Positions 1-5,441 of a DNA stretch of 8,925 bases are shown here, piece by piece (position 1 is the stretch's first letter; the number at the start of each line of letters is the position of its first letter). The position numbers were made by a program, and so were the translations under genes. The stretch lies in the NCBI GenBank assembly GCA_023405875.1, contig JAEXXN010000029.1, forward strand, positions 1 through 8,925, read 5' to 3'. Under the pieces are notes generated by a model, which was not told the DNA's origin, did no database searches, and worked only from the letters and a program-made list of their open reading frames with translations. Source of the DNA: Bacillota bacterium. GTDB lineage: Bacteria; Bacillota; Clostridia; Lutisporales; Lutisporaceae.

Positions 1-1128
1 GAGGAGGACTCTTCGGATGAGAAGAGCAGGCTGAAGGCTGAAATAGCTGAAGTCAGAGAAGAGCTTGATGAAGTGGAAGCCGGTATTGAACTGCTGGAGG
101 ACAGGATAGAAGGGGAGATAGATGAGCTGAAGGAAAAGCTTGCCGGGCTCCCTCTTGAAGGCTATACCCTCAAGGATGAGTCAGCCCGGCCTGAAGAAAA
201 TAAAATAGGGGAATTAAAGAGCTCCATTGCCGCTATAAAGAAGGAAATAGAGGAATCCCTGTTAAGAAGCCTGAAAAGAGAATGGATGATAGGCATTGAT
301 GAATTCAATGGTGAAAGGCTTATTGCCTGTGAAGAATTTGGGGTAATGGACGAAAAGGCCGGCTATGACCTTTCTATGAAAGAGGAAGAGGCAGAAAAAG
401 AAAACGATATAGTGATGGAAAGCCTGAAAAAGCTTTCAGAAGCTGTAGAAAATGCGGCTTCAGGTACGGTAGAGAAGATAAATACCATAGAATATGTCAT
501 GGAGAATTTTACCTTCCTGACCTCCAAGACAGAAAGGGATCATTATTTCAGAAAGGGCGAGGTGGAATACATAATAAGCGGAGCAGCTACCGCTGAAGAG
601 GGCACAGCAATACAAAACTCGGAATACTACCTGGTCACCAGGGTGTTTCTTCAGGTTTGGGCATTGAGATTTGCAATTGATACAATAGATAATTTTGTAA
701 GAAGTGTGGTAGTATTCCCTCCGCAAAGGCTCGCCTTTGCGCTGGCTGAAGGTGCTTTGGACTCAAGCATGGATATGCTCGATATGATGAAGGGTGACGG
801 AGTCTCCTTATGCCCCCGGAGCTTTACGGGGGTCAAGCTCAAATATTCCGACCATCTAAGGATACTGCTGCTTTTAAAGCCGGAGCAGGAGATCCTCAGA
901 AAGGCGCAGCAGCTTATGCAGGTCAATATCAAGCAGTTGGAGGATACAGCTACGGGAGCGGCAAGAGCGGATTTCAGACTGGGAGACTACAGTACCTCAA
1001 TAGCTGCTTCAGCAGAAGCAAGGGTGAACCTTTTCTTTCTTCCGATGCTCAAGCTTGATAAACTGATGCCTGAGCATTTTGAAGGAGGAAGGTTTGTAAT
1101 ACGTAAAAAAATCCATATAGGCTATTAG
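1..1128 (+). CDS. DUF5702-like protein of a Tad/pilus locus, 5'-truncated by the window
   Basis: The reading frame is open from base 1 to the TAG at 1126-1128, so this is the last 375 residues of a longer protein. The GTG at 73 is simply an internal valine. The visible N-terminal part (about residues 1-50 of the fragment) is rich in Glu and Lys with heptad-like spacing, consistent with a coiled coil. The middle holds a GEVEYIISG segment. The C-terminal part holds KLKYSDHLRILLLL followed by a 'QLMQVNI' segment. Both are patterns I associate with DUF5702 proteins, which in Clostridia sit beside TadE-like genes and usually start with a pseudopilin-like membrane segment; that segment would lie upstream of this window. 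The next gene starts only 11 nt after the stop, which points to one operon. The molecular function of the family is not established. An envelope-exposed pilus-assembly accessory role is inference from context, and the family assignment is from memory of motifs. Confidence 0.72.
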   Translation, partial: EEDSSDEKSRLKAEIAEVREELDEVEAGIELLEDRIEGEIDELKEKLAGLPLEGYTLKDESARPEENKIGELKSSIAAIKKEIEESLLRSLKREWMIGIDEFNGERLIACEEFGVMDEKAGYDLSMKEEEAEKENDIVMESLKKLSEAVENAASGTVEKINTIEYVMENFTFLTSKTERDHYFRKGEVEYIISGAATAEEGTAIQNSEYYLVTRVFLQVWALRFAIDTIDNFVRSVVVFPPQRLAFALAEGALDSSMDMLDMMKGDGVSLCPRSFTGVKLKYSDHLRILLLLKPEQEILRKAQQLMQVNIKQLEDTATGAARADFRLGDYSTSIAASAEARVNLFFLPMLKLDKLMPEHFEGGRFVIRKKIHIGY

Positions 1129-1134
1129 GGTGAG
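1127..1134 (+). promoter_or_regulatory. Ribosome binding site deciding the TadE-like start
   Basis: The sequence AGGGTGAG overlaps the stop codon of the upstream gene. Its GGTGA core matches the 3' part of the AGGAGGTGA consensus and lies 6 nt before the TTG at 1140. The in-frame GTG at 1134 lies inside this site and has nothing comparable upstream at a usable distance. TTG 1140 is therefore the better start. Confidence 0.55.
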
Positions 1135-1139
1135 TGCAA

Positions 1140-2075
1140 TTGAGAAGATGTATCAAAAATCAGCGGACCAAAGGCTCAATAACAGTGGAGGCCTGCGTGA
1201 TACTTCCGGTTTTTCTGAGCCTGTTCTTCATATTGCTGTTCCTGGTAAAATTCATATGCACCGGAATTGTGCTTGAGCATGCGGTGGATGAAGCTGCAAA
1301 GGAAATAGCTGCTTCGTCATATCCGATTTCCTTTATAAATGAATTTGAGGATGACAGGCTTGAAGAGTATGGGAATGCGGAAATACCGGCTTTTGCGGAG
1401 GAACCCGGGCAGCATGCCGGTCAGAGTGGCGGAATTGCTCCTCCCGATATACTCCAAGCTGTAATATCTGCAGATTTTAATGGGGAGGAGGTTACCCAAG
1501 TCCTTGAGGGAGTATTAGAGAATTACCTTAAAGGTATTGCAGGAGGCGTAATTGACTGTGTAACTCCTGCATACTGGGAGATGAAAGCTTACTGCAAGTA
1601 TTACATTGCGGATACACTTATAAGGGGGCAGCTTGACAGTACGCTTATTGATCCGGAGGGACTAAAGCTGCGGCTGGTGGAGCTCCCGCAGGGAAAGGCG
1701 GAATTCAAAGCCAGATCGGCAAGAGGAATATATGAGCGCTGCGGCTTGACACCTGTCGTTGATTTTGACGATGAGGATGTTGTTATACAGCTGGAATACG
1801 ACTACAAGGTCCAGCTCCCTTTTGTGAAGACTTTAGCTATAAAGACGGTTCACACTGCGGTGGAAAGGGCATGGATAAAAGGAAGTCATGGAATTGTTGC
1901 AGTTGATGCCGAGGGCCTTGCTCTGGAGCCGGAGGGCAGTATTGTATATATCACAAGGACAGGCATCCGGTATCATGTGGGAAGCTGCAGGTATCTCAGA
2001 AAAAGCAAGCTGCCTGTAAGTATGGAAGAAGCTGAGGCGGAAGGCTATACTCCATGCAAAGTATGTACTCCGTAA
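1140..2075 (+). CDS. TadE-like pseudopilin with C-terminal His/Cys metal-knuckle tail
   Basis: This predicted protein has 311 residues from TTG 1140, or 313 from the alternative GTG 1134. The N-terminus is a short basic leader ending in KG, followed by SITVEACVILPVFL and a hydrophobic helix to about residue 40. This is a class III (type IV pilin-like) signal: cleavage after Gly12 would place Glu at mature position +5, as prepilin peptidases prefer, and such an enzyme is encoded by the next gene. 'G-x-x-TVE' followed by a hydrophobic 'LPVF' run is also the TadE/TadG signature. The central 200 residues are a soluble, probably extracytoplasmic domain I do not recognise. The last 45 residues contain VYITRTG, then YH-x3-C-x-YL, then GYTPCKVC, which gives one His and three Cys arranged like a small Ada-type zinc knuckle. 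Similar tails occur on other clostridial secreted or TadE-like proteins. Minor pseudopilin is the likely role; metal binding is inference. Confidence 0.75.
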   Translation: MRRCIKNQRTKGSITVEACVILPVFLSLFFILLFLVKFICTGIVLEHAVDEAAKEIAASSYPISFINEFEDDRLEEYGNAEIPAFAEEPGQHAGQSGGIAPPDILQAVISADFNGEEVTQVLEGVLENYLKGIAGGVIDCVTPAYWEMKAYCKYYIADTLIRGQLDSTLIDPEGLKLRLVELPQGKAEFKARSARGIYERCGLTPVVDFDDEDVVIQLEYDYKVQLPFVKTLAIKTVHTAVERAWIKGSHGIVAVDAEGLALEPEGSIVYITRTGIRYHVGSCRYLRKSKLPVSMEEAEAEGYTPCKVCTP

Positions 2076-2091
2076 GTATATTCCTTAATTC

Positions 2092-2150
2092 ATAGAATAC
2101 GCAAGGTATTACCAGACATAACAAATGAGCTGTTTTCCGGTGTATTCTAT
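2092..2150 (+). repeat. Intergenic inverted repeat upstream of the prepilin peptidase gene
   Basis: ATAGAATACGC (2092-2102) pairs with GTGTATTCTAT (2140-2150). This gives an 11-bp stem in RNA with one G-U pair and a 37-nt loop. It fills most of the 95-bp gap between the TadE-like gene and the prepilin peptidase gene and ends 9 nt before the latter's Shine-Dalgarno site. No T-tract follows, so it is not an obvious terminator. An mRNA-processing or stability element, or a protein-binding site, would fit. Confidence 0.5.
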
Positions 2151-2170
2151 ATAGCTATAGAGGTGAAGGA

Positions 2171-2608
2171 ATGGACTATTATATAGGAACAGCCTCAAAT
2201 GCCGCAGCCGTAACAATACTTATACTGGCGGCCATCATTGACATCAGGACTTTAAGGATACCCGACAGGCTTGTACTTGCAGGAGCGGCAGTTGGCCTGG
2301 CATTGGCGCTGCTTGATGACGGAAGGGGATTATCGGGTAGCTTGCTGGGAGGAATTACAGCAGGGACCGTAATGTTCCTGCTCCACAAAATAACAAGGGG
2401 CGGGCTCGGACTTGGAGATGCAAAGCTGTTTGCCTGTATGGGAATATACCTGGGAATGGAGGACACTCTTTCTGCAATGGTGGCAGCAGGGGTGCTAAGC
2501 GGTATATACAGCCTCATATTGATATGTATAAGCAGCGAAAACAAAAAACGTGAGCTGCCCTTTGCACCCTTTATACTGGCAGGCTCCCTGGGGGTTATTT
2601 TTTTCTAG
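2171..2608 (+). CDS. A24-family prepilin peptidase, short TadV/CpaA type
   Basis: This is an integral-membrane aspartyl protease that removes the basic leader of type IV pilin-like precursors. The 145-residue product is almost entirely hydrophobic, with about five or six membrane segments. It lacks the N-terminal methyltransferase/zinc region of PilD-type enzymes, as is usual for Tad-locus peptidases. The two catalytic aspartates are visible: Asp24 in AAIIDIRTLRIPD (the D-x-R-x-x-x-IP motif) and Asp83 in GLGLGDAKL (the GxGD motif). The usual Asn after IP is Asp32 here. The start ATG 2171 is preceded by GAGGTGAAGG at a good distance. The likely substrates are the TadE-like protein immediately upstream and pilins encoded outside the window. 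Length, motifs and neighbourhood all agree, so the family call is firm. Confidence 0.92.
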   Translation: MDYYIGTASNAAAVTILILAAIIDIRTLRIPDRLVLAGAAVGLALALLDDGRGLSGSLLGGITAGTVMFLLHKITRGGLGLGDAKLFACMGIYLGMEDTLSAMVAAGVLSGIYSLILICISSENKKRELPFAPFILAGSLGVIFF

Positions 2609-2653
2609 TGTCTCATCAGGTGATATACTTTATGTTCTCGTCGGATGAGGCAC
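2608..2653 (+). repeat. Inverted repeat abutting the prepilin peptidase stop codon
   Basis: GTGTCTCATC (2608-2617) pairs with GATGAGGCAC (2644-2653). This is a 10-bp stem with one G-U pair and a 26-nt loop, beginning at the last base of the TAG stop. The downstream sequence is not T-rich, so rho-independent termination is unlikely. It may protect the upstream mRNA or mark a processing point between the pilus genes and the FHA/kinase genes. Confidence 0.5.
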
Positions 2654-2685
2654 CAGGTTCAAAATCATAAGTTGGAGGAAAGCAT

Positions 2686-3999
2686 ATGTTATACAAGGAT
2701 AATGGGTTGACCTTTGAATACAGCTTTGACAGTGATGCTGCCAGCAGCTTTCTTGTTGTGACGCCTGCCTGTGCTTCAAAGCTTCAGAACAATCAGGCGG
2801 AGATAATCGGCCATAACCCGAGCCCCGCCTTTGTACCCTTTCAAATAAGGCGTGAAAACGAAAATATAAATATATATTATAATATAACCTCAAAGATATC
2901 TCTGTCGCAATATCTTGAGCGAAAGAGGCTGAACAGGAAGGAGCTTCTGGAGCTGCTCGGGAGTATTGCCAGGAACCTTATGCTCCACAGCAATTATCTA
3001 TTGGAGCTGTCAAGCTTTGTCATGGATACCGATTTCATATTCATCAACCCGGCAACGGCAGAGGTCTCCCTTGTATATATTCCGGCAGACTGTGACAGAA
3101 GCTCTCTGGAGGTATGCAGGGGCTTCCTTAAGGATATGGTTGTGAACGCTGCCAATGTGGATGATGCTGCAACAGATAATTATATGCAGAGAATACTGAG
3201 CTATCTGAAAGCCGATACCTTCAGCCTTATGGATTTTTACAGGCTGCTGGTAGATTTGAGGTACAATGAGGGTCAGGCTGAGGAAGCTGCCGCATCAGAT
3301 GATGAATCAACAGCAGCCGTCTGTATTGCTTCGGCAGTCAGAAGTACAGATAAAAAAACTGCAAAAGGCATTTCAGGAAGGGAGAATATTTTTAAAATAG
3401 TGCTTATACAACTGCTTGTAATATTGCCTGCAGCTATTATATATCTTTTTATACTGTCCAAGGGAATAGCCGACCCGGTATCCGCAGCAGGGATATTTAT
3501 TATAGGAGCAGCCGTGGATGTACTGATAATGAGGAGACAGCCTAAAACATCTTTCAAGAAGGAAGAAGGCCATATGCCGGTCAAAGGGAGGTTGCGGGCC
3601 ACACCTGTAAGCAAGCCGGTTGAAGCTTCCGGGTCAGTTGAAGCAGTCAGGGCCTGTGATACTGTGATGCTTTCAGAGCCGCCTCCGGCAGACCGTCCCT
3701 ATCTTGAAGGAACAGCCGGAAGCGGGAATGAAAGGATAATGCTCGGCAAGGATAAATATATTATAGGAAGATTGGCCGGCATGGCCGATCATATAATACA
3801 GGACAAGACGGTAGGAAAGCTCCATGCTGAGATAAGGTGCAGGGAAAACAACTGCTGCATAATAGATCTTAATTCCAAAAACGGCACCTATATCAATGAT
3901 ATAAGGATAACAAGCAATAAGGAGCATGGGATAAAGGATGAGGATAGAATAAGATTTTCAGGCTTTGAATATGTTTTCAGGCAAAAGGGGGTGTTGTGA
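2686..3999 (+). CDS. DUF6382-like / FHA-domain membrane protein
   Basis: The 437-residue product starts at ATG 2686, with GGAGGAA 5 nt upstream. Residues 1 to about 200 resemble the DUF6382 region found at the front of clostridial FHA proteins. Two membrane helices follow (about 238-257 and 264-282), joined by a short turn, so both ends should be cytoplasmic. After a flexible linker, residues 348-434 form an FHA phosphothreonine-binding domain. It has Gly361-Arg362, Gly377-Lys-Leu-His380, Ser397 and Asn399-Gly-Thr401 with Asn404. The usual Ser of the S-R-x-H loop is Gly377 here, which may weaken or alter phosphate contact. The linker has a CDTVML motif at about Thr326, a plausible phosphorylation site. 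The stop overlaps the next start (TGATG), and a Ser/Thr kinase lies two genes down. The likely role is a membrane-bound phospho-dependent scaffold for the kinase; the target process, possibly pilus assembly, is inferred from the neighbours. Confidence 0.82.
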   Translation: MLYKDNGLTFEYSFDSDAASSFLVVTPACASKLQNNQAEIIGHNPSPAFVPFQIRRENENINIYYNITSKISLSQYLERKRLNRKELLELLGSIARNLMLHSNYLLELSSFVMDTDFIFINPATAEVSLVYIPADCDRSSLEVCRGFLKDMVVNAANVDDAATDNYMQRILSYLKADTFSLMDFYRLLVDLRYNEGQAEEAAASDDESTAAVCIASAVRSTDKKTAKGISGRENIFKIVLIQLLVILPAAIIYLFILSKGIADPVSAAGIFIIGAAVDVLIMRRQPKTSFKKEEGHMPVKGRLRATPVSKPVEASGSVEAVRACDTVMLSEPPPADRPYLEGTAGSGNERIMLGKDKYIIGRLAGMADHIIQDKTVGKLHAEIRCRENNCCIIDLNSKNGTYINDIRITSNKEHGIKDEDRIRFSGFEYVFRQKGVL

Positions 4000-4214
4000 T
4001 GAAGCCTCATCTGATATACCTGTCCATCGGAATCCTTACCCTTGCACTGAACCTGTTCCTCAGCCTGCATATGGTCAGAAGGTACGCCGGCGCAAGACGG
4101 AAGGGCATGGCAGCCGGTGAGGATATGATCACCTTCAGCCTGAAGGGGGAGAAGGGTAAGGAACAGGATGCCGCGGAGGCTGCCCTTTATGACGATACTG
4201 TGGCTCTCCAATGA
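3999..4214 (+). CDS. Small single-pass membrane protein between FHA and kinase genes
   Basis: This predicted 71-residue protein has one N-terminal membrane helix (about residues 4-23), a basic stop-transfer patch (RRYAGARRK), and a hydrophilic acidic tail. I do not recognise a family. ATG 3999 is chosen over GTG 3996 because the GGGGGTG site at 3987-3993 leaves a 5-nt spacer to the ATG but only 2 nt to the GTG. The start overlaps the FHA gene's TGA and the end overlaps the kinase start by 4 nt, so translation is probably coupled. The C-terminus ends in DDTVALQ. Its Asp-Thr-Val-x-Leu core matches a motif in the FHA protein's linker and would suit phosphorylation by the kinase followed by FHA binding. 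That role is inference. The gene is believable because it fills the gap exactly and has proper membrane topology. Confidence 0.68.
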   Translation: MKPHLIYLSIGILTLALNLFLSLHMVRRYAGARRKGMAAGEDMITFSLKGEKGKEQDAAEAALYDDTVALQ

Positions 4215-5122
4215 TTAATGAAGCAAGGGATAGGATTATGGAGACAGGTGATATTCTTTTTGGGAAATACCGGGTGGAAAGGCTCCTTGGCAAAGGTGGA
4301 AGCGGCTTTGTATATTTATGTACAAATATAGAGCTTGGCAACAAATGGGCTTTGAAGTATGTACCCTCAGCGGGAAGCACCGTAAGGTACCCGGCGGAGG
4401 TTGAAATACTCAAAAAGCTTTACCATGTAAGCCTTCCAAGGATAGTGGATGTATTCAGCGATGAAGAGGGCTTATATATAGTAGAAAGCAATATAGAGGG
4501 TACTGACCTGGAAAGCCTGCTGCGACATCATGGGGGCTTTGAAGCAGAAAGGGTTGTGGAATGGTCCCTGGAGCTGTGCGATATACTTGAATACCTGCAT
4601 GAGTTCAAGCCGAGGCCTATTATATACAGGGACCTGAAGCCGTCAAATATTATGCTTACCCGCGGAAACAGGCTTGTACTGATAGATTTCGGGATATCAA
4701 AGGAGTACAGCAGCTTTCAGCCAAAGGACGCCTGCATTGCAGGTACAGAATTATATGCCGCCCCGGAGCAGCTTATCAGGGGAGGACTGACTGACCGGAG
4801 GACTGATATATACAATCTGGGGGCAACCTTATACCAACTGCTGCATGGAAGAGTGCAGCAAACGGAAGGGAATAGCTCTGTATCCGGAAAAGACAGGGCT
4901 GTGTCAAGGCTGGACAGACTGATTGCAAGGTGCATGGAAAACAGGCCGGAGGACAGGTATCAGAGTATAGAGGATATCAGGCCGGAGCTTTTGCTTGTGA
5001 AGAATATGCTTGCTGTGGAAGGTGTGAAAAAGCGGATCATTTTCAGGCTTGAAGCAGCATTGATAGTTATACTGTCGATAATATCCTACTCCATTGCATT
5101 TCTGGGTATTGTGGACCGGTAG
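4211..5122 (+). CDS. Membrane-anchored Ser/Thr protein kinase (Hanks type, no PASTA domains)
   Basis: The 303-residue product is a eukaryotic-like kinase covering nearly the whole protein. Visible elements are the glycine loop GKGGSG (residues 27-32), the ATP-anchoring Lys49 in WALKYV, a C-helix Glu (63 or 65), the catalytic loop YRDLKPSN with Asp141 and Asn146, DFG at 159-161, APE at 184-186, and subdomain IX DIYNLG. The usual HRD His is Tyr139, a variant that occurs in clostridial kinases. Catalytic residues are intact, so it should be active. A single helix at about 279-299 anchors the C-terminus, leaving only a few residues outside. There is no PASTA or other sensor domain, so the signal must come through partners. 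ATG 4211 overlaps the previous stop (ATGA). ATG 4238, preceded by AAGGGA, would start at METGDI just before the kinase fold and is a serious alternative. FHA-protein phosphorylation is the expected role. Confidence 0.9.
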   Translation: MINEARDRIMETGDILFGKYRVERLLGKGGSGFVYLCTNIELGNKWALKYVPSAGSTVRYPAEVEILKKLYHVSLPRIVDVFSDEEGLYIVESNIEGTDLESLLRHHGGFEAERVVEWSLELCDILEYLHEFKPRPIIYRDLKPSNIMLTRGNRLVLIDFGISKEYSSFQPKDACIAGTELYAAPEQLIRGGLTDRRTDIYNLGATLYQLLHGRVQQTEGNSSVSGKDRAVSRLDRLIARCMENRPEDRYQSIEDIRPELLLVKNMLAVEGVKKRIIFRLEAALIVILSIISYSIAFLGIVDR

Positions 5123-5138
5123 TCTTAGGGCGGATTAC

Positions 5139-5167
5139 AGAGGCGCATTGATCGCCTTTTTTCTTTT
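5139..5167 (+). terminator. Intrinsic terminator after the kinase gene
   Basis: AGGCG (5141-5145) and CGCCT (5153-5157) form a GC-rich stem with a 7-nt loop, extendable by an A-T and a G-T pair. A T-rich run follows (TTTTTTCTTTT, starting at 5157). It lies 17 nt after the kinase stop and separates the pilus/kinase operon from the rpoB leader. The stem is short, so readthrough is possible. Confidence 0.72.
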
Positions 5168-5181
5168 ATATATATAATTTC

Positions 5182-5226
5182 ATAGGTTGACTTATTCTTC
5201 TTTGAAATTTCTTTAATGCAACCTAT
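5182..5226 (+). repeat. Inverted repeat ATAGGTTG / CAACCTAT upstream of promoter 1
   Basis: ATAGGTTG (5182-5189) is the exact reverse complement of CAACCTAT (5219-5226), with 29 nt between. The core ATAGG/CCTAT recurs in the arms of the 24-bp repeat just downstream, giving four half-sites within about 100 bp. It lies immediately upstream of a TGGTATAAT -10, a position suited to an operator. Function is inferred from placement only. Confidence 0.4.
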
Positions 5227-5227
5227 A

Positions 5228-5236
5228 TGGTATAAT
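5228..5236 (+). promoter_or_regulatory. Candidate promoter 1 for rpoB, extended -10
   Basis: TGGTATAAT contains a perfect TATAAT (5231-5236) with the TGn extension. No good -35 is seen at 17 bp (TTTCTT at 5208-5213); TTGAAA at 5202 is too far, at 23 bp. Extended -10 sites can work with a weak -35. Transcription would begin near 5243, inside the left arm of the 24-bp inverted repeat, so the RNA would carry a stem-loop at its 5' end. Confidence 0.5.
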
Positions 5237-5285
5237 AAATGCATAGGAAATAAAACCTTATGGTTTTATTTCCTATGCATTTATT
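5234..5285 (+). repeat. Perfect 24-bp inverted repeat with 4-nt loop
   Basis: The left arm (5234-5257) and right arm (5262-5285) are exact reverse complements over 24 bases around the loop TTAT, with one further T-G pair possible outside. The arms are AT-rich but include GCATAGG/CCTATGC and a terminal CC/GG next to the loop. The left arm starts inside the TATAAT of promoter 1. No T-tract follows in either direction, so it is not a normal intrinsic terminator. It may be a 5'-end stabilising hairpin, a large operator, or a remnant of a palindromic mobile repeat; the sequence alone does not decide. Confidence 0.85.
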
Positions 5286-5298
5286 GAAACGGTGCGTA

Positions 5299-5319
5299 GC
5301 AATCCGATTGACGGATTGC
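5299..5319 (+). repeat. Hairpin GCAATCCG / CGGATTGC
   Basis: GCAATCCG (5299-5306) and CGGATTGC (5312-5319) form a perfect 8-bp stem with a 5-nt loop (ATTGA). It is the most GC-rich stem in the leader and stands back to back with the next hairpin, sharing two bases with it. No T-run follows. Confidence 0.6.
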
Positions 5320-5342
5320 ACTTATGTTATAATGATAAGTGC
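5318..5342 (+). repeat. Dyad GCACTTAT / ATAAGTGC enclosing the -10 of promoter 2
   Basis: GCACTTAT (5318-5325) and ATAAGTGC (5335-5342) are perfect 8-bp reverse complements separated by 9 nt. The intervening bases are nearly all of a TGTTATAAT extended -10. A dyad centred on a -10 is a typical repressor-operator arrangement, but it could also be an RNA hairpin in transcripts from promoter 1. Confidence 0.6.
5325..5333 (+). promoter_or_regulatory. Candidate promoter 2 for rpoB, extended -10
   Basis: TGTTATAAT carries a perfect TATAAT (5328-5333) with the TGn extension. TTGACG at 5308-5313 is only 14 bp upstream, too close for a standard -35, so the site would depend on the extended -10. It lies within the loop of a perfect 8-bp dyad. 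Confidence 0.42.
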
Positions 5343-5387
5343 TTAAAAAATTGTTGACAAATCAGAAAAATAGAAAATTAGCAAAAT

Positions 5388-5435
5388 ACGTACCAATTTT
5401 GGTGGTAAATGCTTGACAGCAATATATTGGTATGT
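5388..5435 (+). repeat. Inverted repeat spanning the -35 of promoter 3
   Basis: ACGTACCAAT (5388-5397) pairs with ATTGGTATGT (5426-5435). The stem is 10 bp with one G-U pair and the intervening segment is 28 nt. The TTGACA of promoter 3 lies between the arms, and the right arm overlaps the next dyad, so the two structures are mutually exclusive as RNA hairpins. TACCA (5391-5395) can also pair locally with TGGTA at 5403-5407. Confidence 0.42.
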
Positions 5436-5441
5436 TAACAT
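5413..5441 (+). promoter_or_regulatory. Candidate promoter 3 for rpoB, consensus -35 and extended -10
   Basis: TTGACA (5413-5418) is a perfect -35. After an optimal 17-bp spacer comes TAACAT (5436-5441), a 4-of-6 match to TATAAT preceded by the TGn extension (TGT at 5433-5435). This is the best complete sigma-A promoter in the leader. Transcription would begin near 5448, giving a leader of about 180 nt. Confidence 0.6.

Noticed and set aside
2179..2544. A 121-codon minus-strand frame opposite the prepilin peptidase
   Set aside because: The plus strand has both catalytic aspartate motifs and a good ribosome site; the minus frame is a Pro/Ser/Ala-rich shadow.
2590..2606. CCCTGGGGG followed by a T-run at the end of the prepilin peptidase gene as a terminator
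   Set aside because: The loop would be only two bases and the stem three or four, and the sequence is still coding. It does not form a real hairpin.
4781..4806. Direct repeat GGAGGACTGA in the kinase gene
   Set aside because: Only 10 nt long and part of normal coding sequence in subdomain IX; probably chance.
5187..5217. TTGACT with TTTAAT as a promoter
   Set aside because: The spacer would be 19 bp and the -10 lacks a TG extension; it is too weak beside the perfect TGGTATAAT just downstream.
5354..5382. A perfect TTGACA at 5354-5359 as a fourth rpoB promoter
   Set aside because: No acceptable -10 lies 15-19 bp downstream (ATTAGC at 17 bp), so it is not supported alone.
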